Shown: positions 1 to 7,187, counted from the first letter of the stretch. The stretch: DNA of 31,850 nt from G963677915 sp963677915 (GCA_963677915.2 CAXXGE010000023.1:1-31850), one strand, 5' to 3'. Numbers and translations: made by a program. Notes: generated by a model from the letters alone, not told the origin.

Positions 1-1142
1 TCGTAGGTTCAGAAATCGATGACAAGTACATCGAAGAGCTGAAAGCTCTGATCATTTATAGGGATGTCATAGGGAAAGTGGCTGACGACTTCACAACAGT
101 CTTCACGCCCCTTCATGGTACAGGCAATATTCCTGTCAGAAGGGTTTTGAAAGAGATCGGTTTTAACAATGTTCATGTTGTGAAGGAACAGGAGCTGCCT
201 GACGGAAACTTCCCGACAGTCGCCTATCCGAATCCAGAAGACATCAATGCTTTCAGTATGGCCCTAGACCTTGCCAAGGAAGTGGATGCTGACGTTATCA
301 TGGCCACCGACCCGGACGCAGACCGTCTGGGTGTGCTGGCGAAGGATAAAGACGGCATCTACCAAGCGCTTTCCGGAAACAACATCGGCATCTTGCTGAT
401 GGACTATATCTTGAGCAGGAAGCAGGAACTCGGCATTCTGCCGAATAATGCAGCCGTTATTGGCACGATAGTCTCCTCGAATATGGTACAGGCAGTTGCG
501 AGTCATTTCGGAGTGGTATCGATGTCCGTTCTTACAGGTTTCAAATATATCGGAGAAAAAATGAAAGAATTCGAGGAGACGGGAAGCCACAGCTTTATGG
601 TGGGATTCGAAGAGAGTTATGGCTGACTTATCGGCACCCATGCGCGTGACAAGGATGCGGTTGTTGCCGTGATGGGGGTCGCGGAGTTAGCAGCCTACTA
701 TAAATCGAAGGGGATTACGCTGTATGAGGCGATGACAGGTTTGTACGAGAAGTACGGCTACTATAAGGAAACCCTTCAATCTATAACACTGAAGGGTATA
801 GAAGGGATCCGGAAGATTAAGTATATCCTCTCAACACTTAGGAATAATCCACCAACTTCTGTAAACGGAATCCAAGTGATGGAGGCGAGAGACTATAAAG
901 CCGGCAACATTCTGACACTGGCGACAGGAGCGGTACGTCCGACAGAGCTGCCTTCCTCCGATGTTCTCTACTACGACCTTGAAGACAATGCTTGGTTCTG
1001 CGTGCGCCCATCAGGCACTGAACCGAAGGTGAAGTTCTATTTCGGAGTCAAAGGTGAATCCATGGACGATGCTGGGGCCAGATCGAAAGCGCTTGAAGAG
1101 GCGGTCATGGACTTGGTGAGTGAAATAATTGAAGAGCAATAG
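1..1142 (+). pseudogene. Phosphoglucomutase/phosphomannomutase, 3' part, interrupted by in-frame TGA
   Basis: Alpha-D-phosphohexomutase family enzyme that interconverts hexose 1- and 6-phosphates in the cytoplasm. The window opens inside the gene, so the N-terminal domain with the catalytic serine is missing. Visible in order: TPLHGTG near 105-125, the metal-binding DPDADR loop at 309-326, the sugar-binding GFEESYG at 603-623, and the phosphate-binding RPSGTEP loop at 1005-1025. The frame is closed once, by TGA at 624-626 directly after GFEESYG. The homologous sequence (LIGTHARDKDAV) then resumes in the same frame and runs to the TAG at 1140-1142. Relatives usually carry Cys or Tyr at the TGA position, so a TGC/TGT-to-TGA change is the simplest reading. 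Family assignment is secure. Whether the gene is dead, read through, or misread by sequencing is open. Confidence 0.85.
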
Positions 1143-1482
1143 ACTGTGTAGCAGCTCCTTTTTAGTATAGATTTACTTCATATAAACCATACCGTGTGGC
1201 CCCGTGAGTCGTCTTTAAAATAATTCTAAGTTCACTGCTTGTTTTGCTAGGATTTGGAATGATTTCACTATTGTTGGCATGGCATTAAAATCATGGTAGA
1301 TTTCAAGATTCTGGTAGTAGAAGTCCAGATTGGAATCAAACAGTAAACGCATACCGGAAAGGCTGACTGGCTCTTTAACATAATTCAGCGAGAATTCCCC
1401 CTCCTCCATAGGTGGCGGGATGAATCACCTTTTCCTGAAAAATACGTAAATATGTTCCCTATAAATGTGGGAGGTGTGTTCT
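1143..1482. other. Intergenic stretch with a minus-strand gene scrap
   Basis: No intact gene and no convincing terminator after the phosphohexomutase. The middle part (1215-1409, minus strand) reads as a protein-like scrap described separately. The right part holds the leader of the tnpB relic, including GGGAGGT at 1469-1475. The left boundary of that mobile element could not be placed. Confidence 0.5.
1215..1424 (-). pseudogene. Possible C-terminal scrap of an unidentified gene
   Basis: A minus-strand reading frame of about 69 codons ends at TAA (1215-1217). It is open upstream of its first ATG (1407-1409) only back to a TGA at about 1425-1427, and no ribosome binding site precedes that ATG. 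The peptide has protein-like composition: FIPPPMEEGEF, then SGMRLLFDSNLD, then PTIVKSFQIL. This loosely recalls the C-terminal beta-rich segment of some FAD-dependent oxidoreductases (PF12831 type) with a conserved LxFDSxL. That link is memory-based and weak. It lies between a damaged mutase and a dead insertion element, in the opposite orientation to both, which fits a rearrangement scar. It may also be a chance frame. Confidence 0.3.
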
Positions 1483-2239
1483 ATGGTAAAACAAAAGGGT
1501 TACCGGTATCGGCTAAAGCCTACAACCAAGCAGAGGCAGAACTTGAATCAGGCTTTTGGCTGTGCCAGGAAGCTCTACAACTTCTACGTGGACGACCTGT
1601 ACCGGCAATTGGAAGCCCGTGGTTATGAGTCCGGGAGGATAGACAATGTATCCGTGCGACTTTTCGTTCACCACCAACAACCAGAAAGGCACCGTCAAGC
1701 TCTTCAGTGACCTGAAGGACCGAAAGACCTATATCAAGATACCGAAACTGAAAACGCCGATACATATTGTCATGCATCGTGCTCCGATAGCCGGTTCGGT
1801 GATCAAGTCTGCGACCATCAGCATGGATATTCTGGGAAACTATGATATCTCCATTCTGCTGGAGTATGACGACGCTCCGGTTATGCCTTTTATCATGTCC
1901 ACCAGCAAGATTGTAGGCCTTGATTATGCCCAGCAGGAAGACAAGCTGGTCAAGGAACAACGTAAACTGTCACGCAAGCAGTTCAAATCTGCCAACTGGA
2001 TCAAACAAAAGAAAAAGGTATCAAGGCTACAGAGCAAAATCAAACGACAGCATCGCAGTCTGGCCCAGTAGTTCCCGTCCAGCAAGACCTGTTCGGATTG
2101 TGGTGCCATGCATGAGCATCTTGAGTTGTCGGACAGAATATTTGCCTGTCCGGAATGCGGTCTGGTAATCGGAAGGGACCATAATGCAGCCATCAACATT
2201 AGTCAACAGGGCATCGTCATGTTGCTGTCGATAGACTGA
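1483..2239 (+). pseudogene. tnpB: Degraded IS605/IS1341-type TnpB
   Basis: TnpB is the RNA-guided nuclease carried by IS200/IS605-family elements. ATG 1483 follows GGGAGGT (1469-1475). The first piece (MVKQKGYRYRLKPT, then AFGCARKLYNFYVDDLY) is the N-terminal helix-turn-helix region. A frameshift or deletion near 1646-1700 moves reading to a second frame with the central beta region and the first RuvC aspartate motif (KIVGLDYAQ, near 1909-1930). A stretch after that aspartate is missing. A TAG at 2069-2071 and another deletion precede the zinc ribbon (KTCSDCG, then ACPECG) and the final RDHNAAINI block with the last RuvC aspartate. The RuvC glutamate region is lost. The protein cannot be active. 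Confidence 0.9.
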
Positions 2240-2291
2240 CATGAATACATATAACAAAACCGTTGGGACTACGGAGTTAGCCTGATCAATT

Positions 2292-2364
2292 AGTTGTCGG
2301 TAGACAACTCTACTCAGGAAGCCCCCACTTCACAGCTTTTAGCGAAAGTGGTGGGTGAGTTCAC
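2292..2364 (+). ncRNA. Right-end hairpins / probable reRNA (omega RNA) scaffold of the tnpB element
   Basis: Two hairpins lie between the tnpB stop and the element end. The first is a perfect 7-bp stem, AGTTGTC (2292-2298) with GACAACT (2303-2309) around a GGTA loop. The second pairs CCCCCACTT (2322-2330) with AAGTGG plus GGG (2346-2355, one bulged T). The element then ends at TTCAC (2360-2364). In TnpB systems this region forms the 3' scaffold of the guide RNA and the bases just outside the element serve as guide. Here the guide would be read from aldo/keto reductase sequence starting at 2365. Expression is not shown by the sequence. Confidence 0.6.
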
Positions 2365-2665
2365 AGCTCAGTTAGAAGAGAACCTGCGCATTGCCGATGA
2401 AGGCATAGCAGACTCTCTTGAAGAAGCGGAAAATGCCGTAATGGACAAGGCCAAGAACCTCTTCAGAAAGCGCATAAAAGTGGACTGCACAGGATGTGAG
2501 TACTGCCTGCCTTGTCCCTGCGGCGTCAATATACCGGGGAACTTCCTGCTGTACAATAGCTACAATCTCTTTGACGACGAGAGGATCAAGAATGAGAAAC
2601 TTAAACAATACTGAGAAATGGACAGGGAACAAAGGGCACCCAACTGCATTTCGTGCGATGCCTGA
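2365..2665 (+). pseudogene. Aldo/keto reductase, C-terminal ferredoxin-like remnant
   Basis: The peptide from about 2365 starts QLEENLRIADEG and reaches RKRIKVDCTGCEYCLPCP, matching the tail of the aldo/keto reductase subfamily that carries a C-terminal 4Fe-4S domain. The first cluster motif CTGCEYCLPCPCGVNIP is intact. The frame then meets TGA at 2612-2614, continues in frame as EMDREQRAPNCISCDA, and meets a second TGA at 2663-2665 exactly where the next cluster Cys is expected. Homology stops there. The NADPH-binding barrel is absent because the tnpB element occupies the upstream side. It is a non-functional fragment. Confidence 0.75.
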
Positions 2666-2725
2666 AAGTTTATGAGTAGATTTTCTGTATTGCTTTTGCA
2701 TTAGCATATCCAGCCAGTCATAGTG

Positions 2726-2745
2726 TATAATGTTATCTGGAGGAG
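2726..2745 (+). promoter_or_regulatory. -10 box and ribosome binding site of the LacI-family gene
   Basis: TATAAT at 2726-2731 is a consensus -10, without a good -35 at 16-18 bp. GGAGGAG at 2739-2745 is a strong ribosome binding site six bases before ATG 2752. This makes 2752 the start rather than the TTG at 2746, which overlaps the ribosome binding site edge. If transcription starts a few bases after the -10, the leader is very short. Confidence 0.55.
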
Positions 2746-2751
2746 TTGCTA

Positions 2752-3768
2752 ATGAAACAAGTAAAGATGGTTGATGTTGCAAAAGCGGCAGGTGTTTCAC
2801 AGAGTACAGTATCCCAGTATCTCAGTGGCCGATATCAACATATGTCAAAAGAAACAAAAGAGCGAATCGAAGAAGTTATTGAAGAGATGAACTATGTTCC
2901 AAACTCTATTGCCAGAAGCCTAAAAATAGATAAGACCAATACGATAGGTGTCATTGTGTTTAGTATCGATGGCTTCTACACCAGCAAAGTCGTTAGAGCC
3001 ATCGATGATTATTGTAAAAAACATGATTATAATGTACTTATTTATAATACAGATTATGACCCTGAAATTGAAAAAAAATCAATAAATATCCTCAAAATGT
3101 TACGTGTAGACGGTATCATAATTGCATCAACAGGCCGGAACAACTCGCTGTTGAGGGAAGAGAACTTGAGTGGTATGCCGATTGTCCAAATGTATATGGA
3201 ATTCGATGACTTGAAGATCAGCACAGTAGTCGCCAATTATGAAGAAGCCGCTTTCCAAGCTACGGAATATTTGATCAGTCTTGGCCATAAAGATATTGCG
3301 GTAGTGACTCAAGAATACGAGCATATCCGTTCAAGGTATGATCGTATTCGTGGCTACGAAAAGGCGCTGACCAAACATCATTTGCCTGTCAATAAAGATC
3401 TGATTTACATTTGGCAGCGAGATGAAGACATCAATCAGGTATTTGAATCCCTTTGCAATAAACCAAGTTTGCCAACAGCAATATTCTCAATGAATGAATC
3501 ATCAACCATAGCATTGATGCGGTTCTTAAAAGCCAAAGGATTCAATGTTCCGGAAGATTTCTCGGTTATCGGCTTTGACAAATTGCCGGCAGTTGATCTG
3601 ATGAAAATTCCGGTCACGGTTATTGAGCAGCCTACTTATGATATTGGTGAAAAATCAGCTGAACTGTTGCTATCAAAAATTAGAAACAAAGGAAAAAAGA
3701 TTAATAAAAAAATCGTATTGCCTTGTGATTTCCAAATTCGTGAGTCCTGCAGAAAAGTGAATCCATAA
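2752..3768 (+). CDS. LacI-family transcriptional regulator
   Basis: A 338-residue DNA-binding regulator. The N-terminus (MVDVAKAAGVSQSTVSQYLS, residues 6-25) is the classic LacI helix-turn-helix, followed by the hinge helix segment NSIARSLK near residues 52-59. The rest is a periplasmic-binding-protein-like effector domain, with the typical ISLGHKDIAVV and DRIRGYEKAL blocks and a C-terminal VIGFDKLP followed by VTVIEQPTYDIG. Length is normal for the family. The ATG at 2752 is chosen because of its strong ribosome binding site. The gene stands alone between an IS-scarred region and its own terminator. Its target is unknown. The ATACGAA-type motifs near downstream promoters make those genes candidate targets, though the IclR regulator is an equal contender. 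Confidence 0.92.
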   Translation: MKQVKMVDVAKAAGVSQSTVSQYLSGRYQHMSKETKERIEEVIEEMNYVPNSIARSLKIDKTNTIGVIVFSIDGFYTSKVVRAIDDYCKKHDYNVLIYNTDYDPEIEKKSINILKMLRVDGIIIASTGRNNSLLREENLSGMPIVQMYMEFDDLKISTVVANYEEAAFQATEYLISLGHKDIAVVTQEYEHIRSRYDRIRGYEKALTKHHLPVNKDLIYIWQRDEDINQVFESLCNKPSLPTAIFSMNESSTIALMRFLKAKGFNVPEDFSVIGFDKLPAVDLMKIPVTVIEQPTYDIGEKSAELLLSKIRNKGKKINKKIVLPCDFQIRESCRKVNP

Positions 3769-3773
3769 ATATT

Positions 3774-3804
3774 AATCCTTCAATTTCCCGTTGAAGGATT
3801 TTTT
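3774..3804 (+). terminator. Intrinsic terminator after the LacI-family gene
   Basis: A perfect 10-bp stem AATCCTTCAA (3774-3783) / TTGAAGGATT (3791-3800) with a 7-base loop, followed by a T run through 3804. It lies six bases past the stop codon. Confidence 0.9.
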
Positions 3805-3810
3805 CTGTTA

Positions 3811-3839
3811 TTGACAAATAAGAAAAAGGGTTGTATTCT
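3811..3839 (+). promoter_or_regulatory. Sigma-A-type promoter of the heparinase relic
   Basis: TTGACA at 3811-3816, a 17-bp spacer, and TATTCT at 3834-3839. It is a near-consensus promoter. The gene it once served is destroyed, but no terminator lies between it and the AEC transporter gene at 4142, so it probably now drives that gene. Confidence 0.8.
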
Positions 3840-3844
3840 TGATG

Positions 3845-3867
3845 GTAATACGAATTACTAATACGAT
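3845..3867 (+). promoter_or_regulatory. Candidate operator just downstream of the -10
   Basis: An imperfect palindrome GTAATACGAATTAC (3845-3858) is followed by a second AATACGA (3860-3866), giving two AATACGA copies 13 bases apart start to start. The position right after the -10 suits a repressor. The same ATACGAA element occurs near 4121, 6212 and 7241. Confidence 0.45.
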
Positions 3868-3887
3868 TTACAAAACCAGGAGCAACG

Positions 3888-4084
3888 ATGAAATTATTAT
3901 TAAAGAACAATTTAGCAACCTTGAAGAAAGATATCCACCAACAAGCATCACATATATAGGGATGGGTGCTGCAAACCTATCTCTGGCATATCTTCTAACA
4001 GGTCAGGATTTTGAAGAGATTATCTTGTTCTCACAAGAGGGTCAACTTGCCTATCAGGATATTGACGAAAAAGGTTTTATATAA
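3888..4084 (+). pseudogene. Heparinase II/III-type lyase, 5' remnant
   Basis: ATG 3888 follows AGGAG (3878-3882). The first codons (MKLLLKNNLATLKKDIHQQ) resemble the start of the intact lyase at 7264, which has a DLDQLKRDIRG stretch. After a deletion and frame change the text reads TSITYIGMGAANLSLAYLLT, matching STTYMGLAIANLSLAYVLT (residues 49-67) of that lyase. Homology is lost soon after LLTGQDFEE and the frame ends at TAA 4082-4084. Roughly 600 residues of the enzyme are missing. It is a dead paralog whose promoter region survives. Confidence 0.75.
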
Positions 4085-4101
4085 CAAAGGCGCGTTGGTA
4101 T

Positions 4102-4131
4102 ATTCGTAACTTGCGCGCATATACGAATCGA
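4102..4131 (+). promoter_or_regulatory. Candidate operator upstream of the AEC transporter gene
   Basis: An inverted repeat ATTCGTA (4102-4108) / TACGAAT (4122-4128) spans 27 bp, with an inner palindrome TGCGCGCA at 4112-4119. The right half CGCATATACGAATCGA (4116-4131) matches 15 of 16 bases in a sequence at the end of the iclR gene (from 7041). It sits just before the ribosome binding site, so a bound protein would block transcription. No clear promoter was found immediately upstream. Confidence 0.5.
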
Positions 4132-4141
4132 AAGGGGTTCT

Positions 4142-5086
4142 ATGGAACATATCATTACTGCACTTGAAGTCGTACTGCCAGTCTTCGCGGTCATTGCCAT
4201 CGGTTACTTCCTGCGTTGGCGGGGGCTGATCAACGAACAGTTTGTGGGCATGGCTATGAAAGTAATCTTCAATGCCTGTTTGCCAAGCATGCTTTTCCTA
4301 AAGGTCAGCAAAGCCGAAGTGTCTGTGCTTTTTAAAGGTGATGCGATTATGTTTGCAGGCTTTGCTTTCGGGCTTACAGTCCTACTGTTCTTTGTGGTAA
4401 TAGGCCTCTCTAAGGTTGTTATTAAAGACGAGAACAGCAGAGGCACCTTTGTTCAGGGAGCTATCAGAAGCAATTACATCATACTCGGGTATGCGGTGCT
4501 CTACAATCTCTTTGGTGATGAGATTGTCGGCCGGATGGCTATACTGCTGATTGTCATCATACCACTATACAATGTGCTGGCGGTATTGGTACTGTCTGAA
4601 AAAGGTTCTGCTTCCAGACGTAACAGCCTCCATGGAATGGTGAAAAAGATTGCTGGAAATCCCTTGATTATTGGTATTGTTCTGGGTTTTATTGTCAGCA
4701 TGAATCACCTTGCGGTACCAAAGGTGATTACAAGTACGATGTCCATGCTGGGCGCCATAGGTACGCCCCTTGGCCTTATTGGTATCGGTGCATACCTTAA
4801 TTTCAGTGAGCTGGGAACGATGAAAGACGGTATGAAAGCAGCTTTACTCAAGGTGGTTGCCTTTCCTGTTGCTGCTGTTTTGCTTGCTGTTTTATTGGGC
4901 TTTTCTTATGTGGATACTGCCATCGTTTTCGTCCTTTTTGGATCCCCGGCAGCCATAACAAGTTTTATCATGGCGTCAGCACTTAATGGCAATGCCAAGT
5001 TAGCTGCCAACATTGTGATTCTAAGTACCGGTATGTCCCTGCTTACCTTTGTGGCGGGCTTAACGTTGCTGAGTGTTATTTATTGA
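4142..5086 (+). CDS. AEC-family (auxin efflux carrier-like) transporter
   Basis: A 314-residue integral membrane protein with about ten hydrophobic segments, starting with EVVLPVFAVIAIGYFLRWRG (residues 8-27), the usual AEC N-terminus. Characteristic features are the NACLPSMLFLKVS block near residue 45, the QGAIRSNYIILGYAVL segment in the middle and LGAIGTPLGLIGIGAYL in the second half. Bacterial AEC proteins move small organic anions such as malate or lactate. The substrate here is unknown. GGGG at 4134-4137 lies four bases before ATG 4142. Mannose-6-phosphate isomerase follows after 28 bases with its own ribosome binding site, suggesting one operon. A second, frameshifted AEC gene lies at 26128. 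Confidence 0.88.
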   Translation: MEHIITALEVVLPVFAVIAIGYFLRWRGLINEQFVGMAMKVIFNACLPSMLFLKVSKAEVSVLFKGDAIMFAGFAFGLTVLLFFVVIGLSKVVIKDENSRGTFVQGAIRSNYIILGYAVLYNLFGDEIVGRMAILLIVIIPLYNVLAVLVLSEKGSASRRNSLHGMVKKIAGNPLIIGIVLGFIVSMNHLAVPKVITSTMSMLGAIGTPLGLIGIGAYLNFSELGTMKDGMKAALLKVVAFPVAAVLLAVLLGFSYVDTAIVFVLFGSPAAITSFIMASALNGNAKLAANIVILSTGMSLLTFVAGLTLLSVIY

Positions 5087-5114
5087 GCAATCTATATAAA
5101 GGAGAAATGAACAT

Positions 5115-6191
5115 ATGAAACCTTTGAAGCTGGCCTATAACCGAGTATGGAGAACCTATACCTGCGGCAAGGCAATAGATGGATTTTACGGTATTGAGCC
5201 TCCGGAAGATGGCCACTATCCTGAGGTTTGGATTGCCTCCACAACTATGGCCATCAATCCTGACCTCAAAGAAAATGAAGGTTTGAGCCTTGTGAAAGGT
5301 GAAGAACTGTATCTGAAAGACTTAATCGAGAGAAATCCTGTGGCTTATCTGGGCAGTATCCATAGTGAAGTGTTCGGTGCAGACACGGGTGTGCTCGTGA
5401 AGCTGTTGGATGCTGCAGAGCGTCTGACAATCCAGGTCCATCCCGATAACGATACGGCAATGGAACTCTTTGGCTCCAGGTTCGGCAAAACAGAGGCCTG
5501 GTATGTGATACCCGGCCGTGAAATAGACGGTGATGCACCACACATCTATCTTGGCTTCAAGGAAGGTATCCGTAGGGACGAGTGGGTGCGTTGTTTCAGG
5601 GAACAGGATATTGAGGGGATGCTGAAACGCATGCACAAAATATATGTTGAGCCTGGAGACGTCTACCTGATCGAAGGCGGTACCCCACATGCCATCGGTG
5701 CCGGGTGCTGTATTGTCGAGATTCAGGAACCGACTGATCTGACCATTCGCATCGAGAAGGTGACCCCTGGCGGCTATCGGATTCCAGACAGAATCTGCCA
5801 TCAGGGACTGGGTTTCGATAAGATGTTCGATTGTTTCCATTTTGATGGCTATACAGAGCAGGAAGTGAGACAGCGATGGCAGGTGGCCAAGAGCGGCAGA
5901 GAAAGGACTGAAATCAATGAATTGATTGGCTATGAGCATACGCCATGTTTTGGTCTGGTTTCAATGACACTGACCGATAGCAAAAAACTGGAACCATCCG
6001 AGGCTTTTTCTGTCCTGTTTGTACTGGATGGGAAAGGAATAATCGAGTGTGACGGCCAGTCAGTGACGGTAGAAAAAGGAGATCAGGTTTTCATTCCAGC
6101 AAAGTGCGATATGACAGTGAATCCAACAAGTCTGTATTTGAGATTGCTTCAGTGCTTACCACCCAGGCCACAAGGAAAAGTCATGCGATAA
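5115..6191 (+). CDS. manA: Mannose-6-phosphate isomerase, class I
   Basis: A 358-residue zinc enzyme that interconverts mannose 6-phosphate and fructose 6-phosphate in the cytoplasm. The start KLAYNRVWRTYTCGK and the EDGHYPEVWIAST block are typical of the short Firmicutes class I form. The metal ligands of the cupin fold are visible: Gln107 and His109 in TIQVHPDND, Glu127 in GKTEAWYV, and His192 in GGTPHAIGAG. The C-terminal third is a second cupin-like domain with IIECDGQSVTVEKGDQVFIPA. AAAGGAG (about 5098-5104) precedes ATG 5115. It is co-directional with the AEC transporter. Mannose metabolism does not obviously connect to the uronate genes downstream. A function for another sugar phosphate cannot be excluded. 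Confidence 0.93.
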   Translation: MKPLKLAYNRVWRTYTCGKAIDGFYGIEPPEDGHYPEVWIASTTMAINPDLKENEGLSLVKGEELYLKDLIERNPVAYLGSIHSEVFGADTGVLVKLLDAAERLTIQVHPDNDTAMELFGSRFGKTEAWYVIPGREIDGDAPHIYLGFKEGIRRDEWVRCFREQDIEGMLKRMHKIYVEPGDVYLIEGGTPHAIGAGCCIVEIQEPTDLTIRIEKVTPGGYRIPDRICHQGLGFDKMFDCFHFDGYTEQEVRQRWQVAKSGRERTEINELIGYEHTPCFGLVSMTLTDSKKLEPSEAFSVLFVLDGKGIIECDGQSVTVEKGDQVFIPAKCDMTVNPTSLYLRLLQCLPPRPQGKVMR

Positions 6192-6193
6192 TG

Positions 6194-6218
6194 CGCGTAA
6201 TGGATGCGAATATACGAA
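6194..6218 (+). promoter_or_regulatory. ATACGAA-type motif upstream of the iclR promoter
   Basis: The segment contains GCGCGTAAT (from 6193) and GCGAATATACGAAA (6206-6219), resembling the 4102-4131 and 7225-7248 sites. It lies just upstream of the putative -35 (6225-6230), a position compatible with activation or autorepression. It begins right after the manA stop. Confidence 0.4.
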
Positions 6219-6224
6219 AAACAC

Positions 6225-6253
6225 TGTACACATGCATTGGATGCGTGTATAAT
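6225..6253 (+). promoter_or_regulatory. Promoter of the iclR-family gene
   Basis: TGTACA (6225-6230), a 17-bp spacer and consensus TATAAT (6248-6253). The spacer holds a broken dyad, TACACATGCAT against ATGCGTGTA (6227-6249), which may itself be bound by protein. Confidence 0.65.
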
Positions 6254-6257
6254 AATA

Positions 6258-6274
6258 CCAATAATAATTATTGG
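6258..6274 (+). promoter_or_regulatory. Perfect palindrome at the iclR transcription start
   Basis: CCAATAATAATTATTGG is an 8+1+8 perfect dyad starting four bases after the -10. It is well placed as an autoregulatory operator. IclR proteins commonly repress their own genes, but this specific site is an inference. Confidence 0.5.
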
Positions 6275-6287
6275 ATGGTGAAGATTT

Positions 6288-7040
6288 GTGGGAAAAAGCA
6301 GAGCAGCATTACGAACGGTGAAAATTCTTGAATATATAGCACAGAAGAAACAGGGGGTGACGTTGTCAGATATCGGAACAGAACTGGATCTCCCAATTAC
6401 GAGTGCAAGTGATATCATTAAATCCCTACTTGAAACAGAGATGATCGAGCTGATGGATGAGCGAAGCAAGATTTATGGTATAGGTGTCAAAGCCTATTAT
6501 ATCGGCAATGCTTTTTTAAGTAATACCAACCTGATTGATAAGGCAAAGCCAATCATTGAAGAGTTGGGTATGACTCTGAATAAAACCGTGTTCATGGGTA
6601 AGGAAATCAACAAAGAGATCACTTACATCTACAAATTCGAACCAAGGGAGAGCATGGTTTCCACCTGTCCGATCGGCAGCAGAACAAGCCTTCACAATAC
6701 GTCTCTGGGTAAAGCCTTGATGGCGTATGATGATGACTTGAGAGACTATATTAAGAACAAGTCACTGGTTAAGAAAACGCCTTATACTATTACAGACCAC
6801 AAAGTGCTGATGGAAGAATTGATTGAAATAAGGGAACGGGGATATGCCATCGACGACAGAGAGCAGAATGAGATGCTGCGCTGTATTGGTGCCCCCATAT
6901 TTGACCATGAGGGAAAGGTTATAGCTGCGCTGAGCGTGAGTGGTTTATATAGTAAGAATACGGATGTTGAATATGAGGGCAACCTTGTAAAAGAAAAGGC
7001 GCTTCAGATTTCAAGAAAAATGGGTTACCCTTTCGCGTAA
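6288..7040 (+). CDS. IclR-family transcriptional regulator
   Basis: A 250-residue regulator. Residues 5-57 (ALRTVKILEYIAQKKQGVTL, then LPITSASDIIKSLLETEMIEL) form the IclR winged helix-turn-helix. Residues from about 75 form the effector-binding domain, with the family blocks GSRTSLHNTSLGKALMA, ERGYAIDDREQNEMLRCIGAPIFDHEG and IAALSVSGL. It starts at GTG 6288 with only a weak ribosome binding site (GGTGAAG at 6277-6283). IclR proteins often control aromatic or KDG/uronate catabolism (KdgR type). With a uronate locus starting 220 bases downstream, control of that locus is a reasonable inference. A strong terminator follows. Confidence 0.93.
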   Translation: MGKSRAALRTVKILEYIAQKKQGVTLSDIGTELDLPITSASDIIKSLLETEMIELMDERSKIYGIGVKAYYIGNAFLSNTNLIDKAKPIIEELGMTLNKTVFMGKEINKEITYIYKFEPRESMVSTCPIGSRTSLHNTSLGKALMAYDDDLRDYIKNKSLVKKTPYTITDHKVLMEELIEIRERGYAIDDREQNEMLRCIGAPIFDHEGKVIAALSVSGLYSKNTDVEYEGNLVKEKALQISRKMGYPFA

Positions 7041-7063
7041 CGCATATACGTATCGATTACGAA
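7034..7063 (+). promoter_or_regulatory. ATACG-type motif overlapping the iclR stop codon
   Basis: CGCATATACGTATCGA (7041-7056) differs at one base from CGCATATACGAATCGA at 4116-4131. It is flanked by CGTAA (7036-7040) and TTACGAA (7057-7063). It lies immediately before the terminator and about 130 bases upstream of the lyase promoter. It may be an upstream operator for the lyase operon. Confidence 0.4.
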
Positions 7064-7066
7064 ACA

Positions 7067-7109
7067 AACCCCCGCAAAGCCCTGCCGATGAAGGGATTGC
7101 GGGGGTTTT
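7067..7109 (+). terminator. Intrinsic terminator after iclR
   Basis: An 11-bp stem AACCCCCGCAA (7067-7077) / TTGCGGGGGTT (7097-7107), GC-rich, with a 19-base loop and a short TTTT tail. It separates the regulator from the lyase operon. Confidence 0.9.
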
Positions 7110-7187
7110 CAGTTGTCTGACCTGTGAAAATTCACATTGGACTCGGCTGGAATTTAAGTTTGATTGTGGAAAAATACAAACAAATAG

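Larger units (their letters stand above)
1483..2364 (+). mobile_element. Relic of an IS605-family element (tnpB plus right end)
   Basis: The element consists of the broken tnpB and a well-preserved right end. The right boundary is placed at the TTCAC of 2360-2364, preceded by the AAGCCCCC...GGTGGG hairpin typical of this group. Sequence immediately beyond (2365 on) is the middle of an aldo/keto reductase gene, so the element sits inside that gene. No tnpA is visible. The left end was not identified and the given start is only the tnpB start codon. The 5' half of the reductase is not found to the left, so the left side was lost or rearranged. Confidence 0.7.

Noticed and set aside
1..2665. Alternative genetic code with UGA read as an amino acid, suggested by in-frame TGA codons at 624, 2612 and 2663.
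   Set aside because: Intact genes end properly at TGA followed by new ribosome binding sites or starts (5086, 9270, 19007, 19779), so UGA is a stop here. The TGAs lie in damaged genes.
2612..2665. Selenocysteine at the second cluster cysteine of the aldo/keto reductase remnant.
   Set aside because: Homology ends right after the TGA, another TGA lies 48 bases earlier, and the N-terminal enzyme is gone. This is decay.
5322..5939. Long minus-strand open frame (205 codons) opposite manA.
   Set aside because: The plus strand carries a complete enzyme with catalytic residues. The minus frame has no ribosome binding site and no family features.
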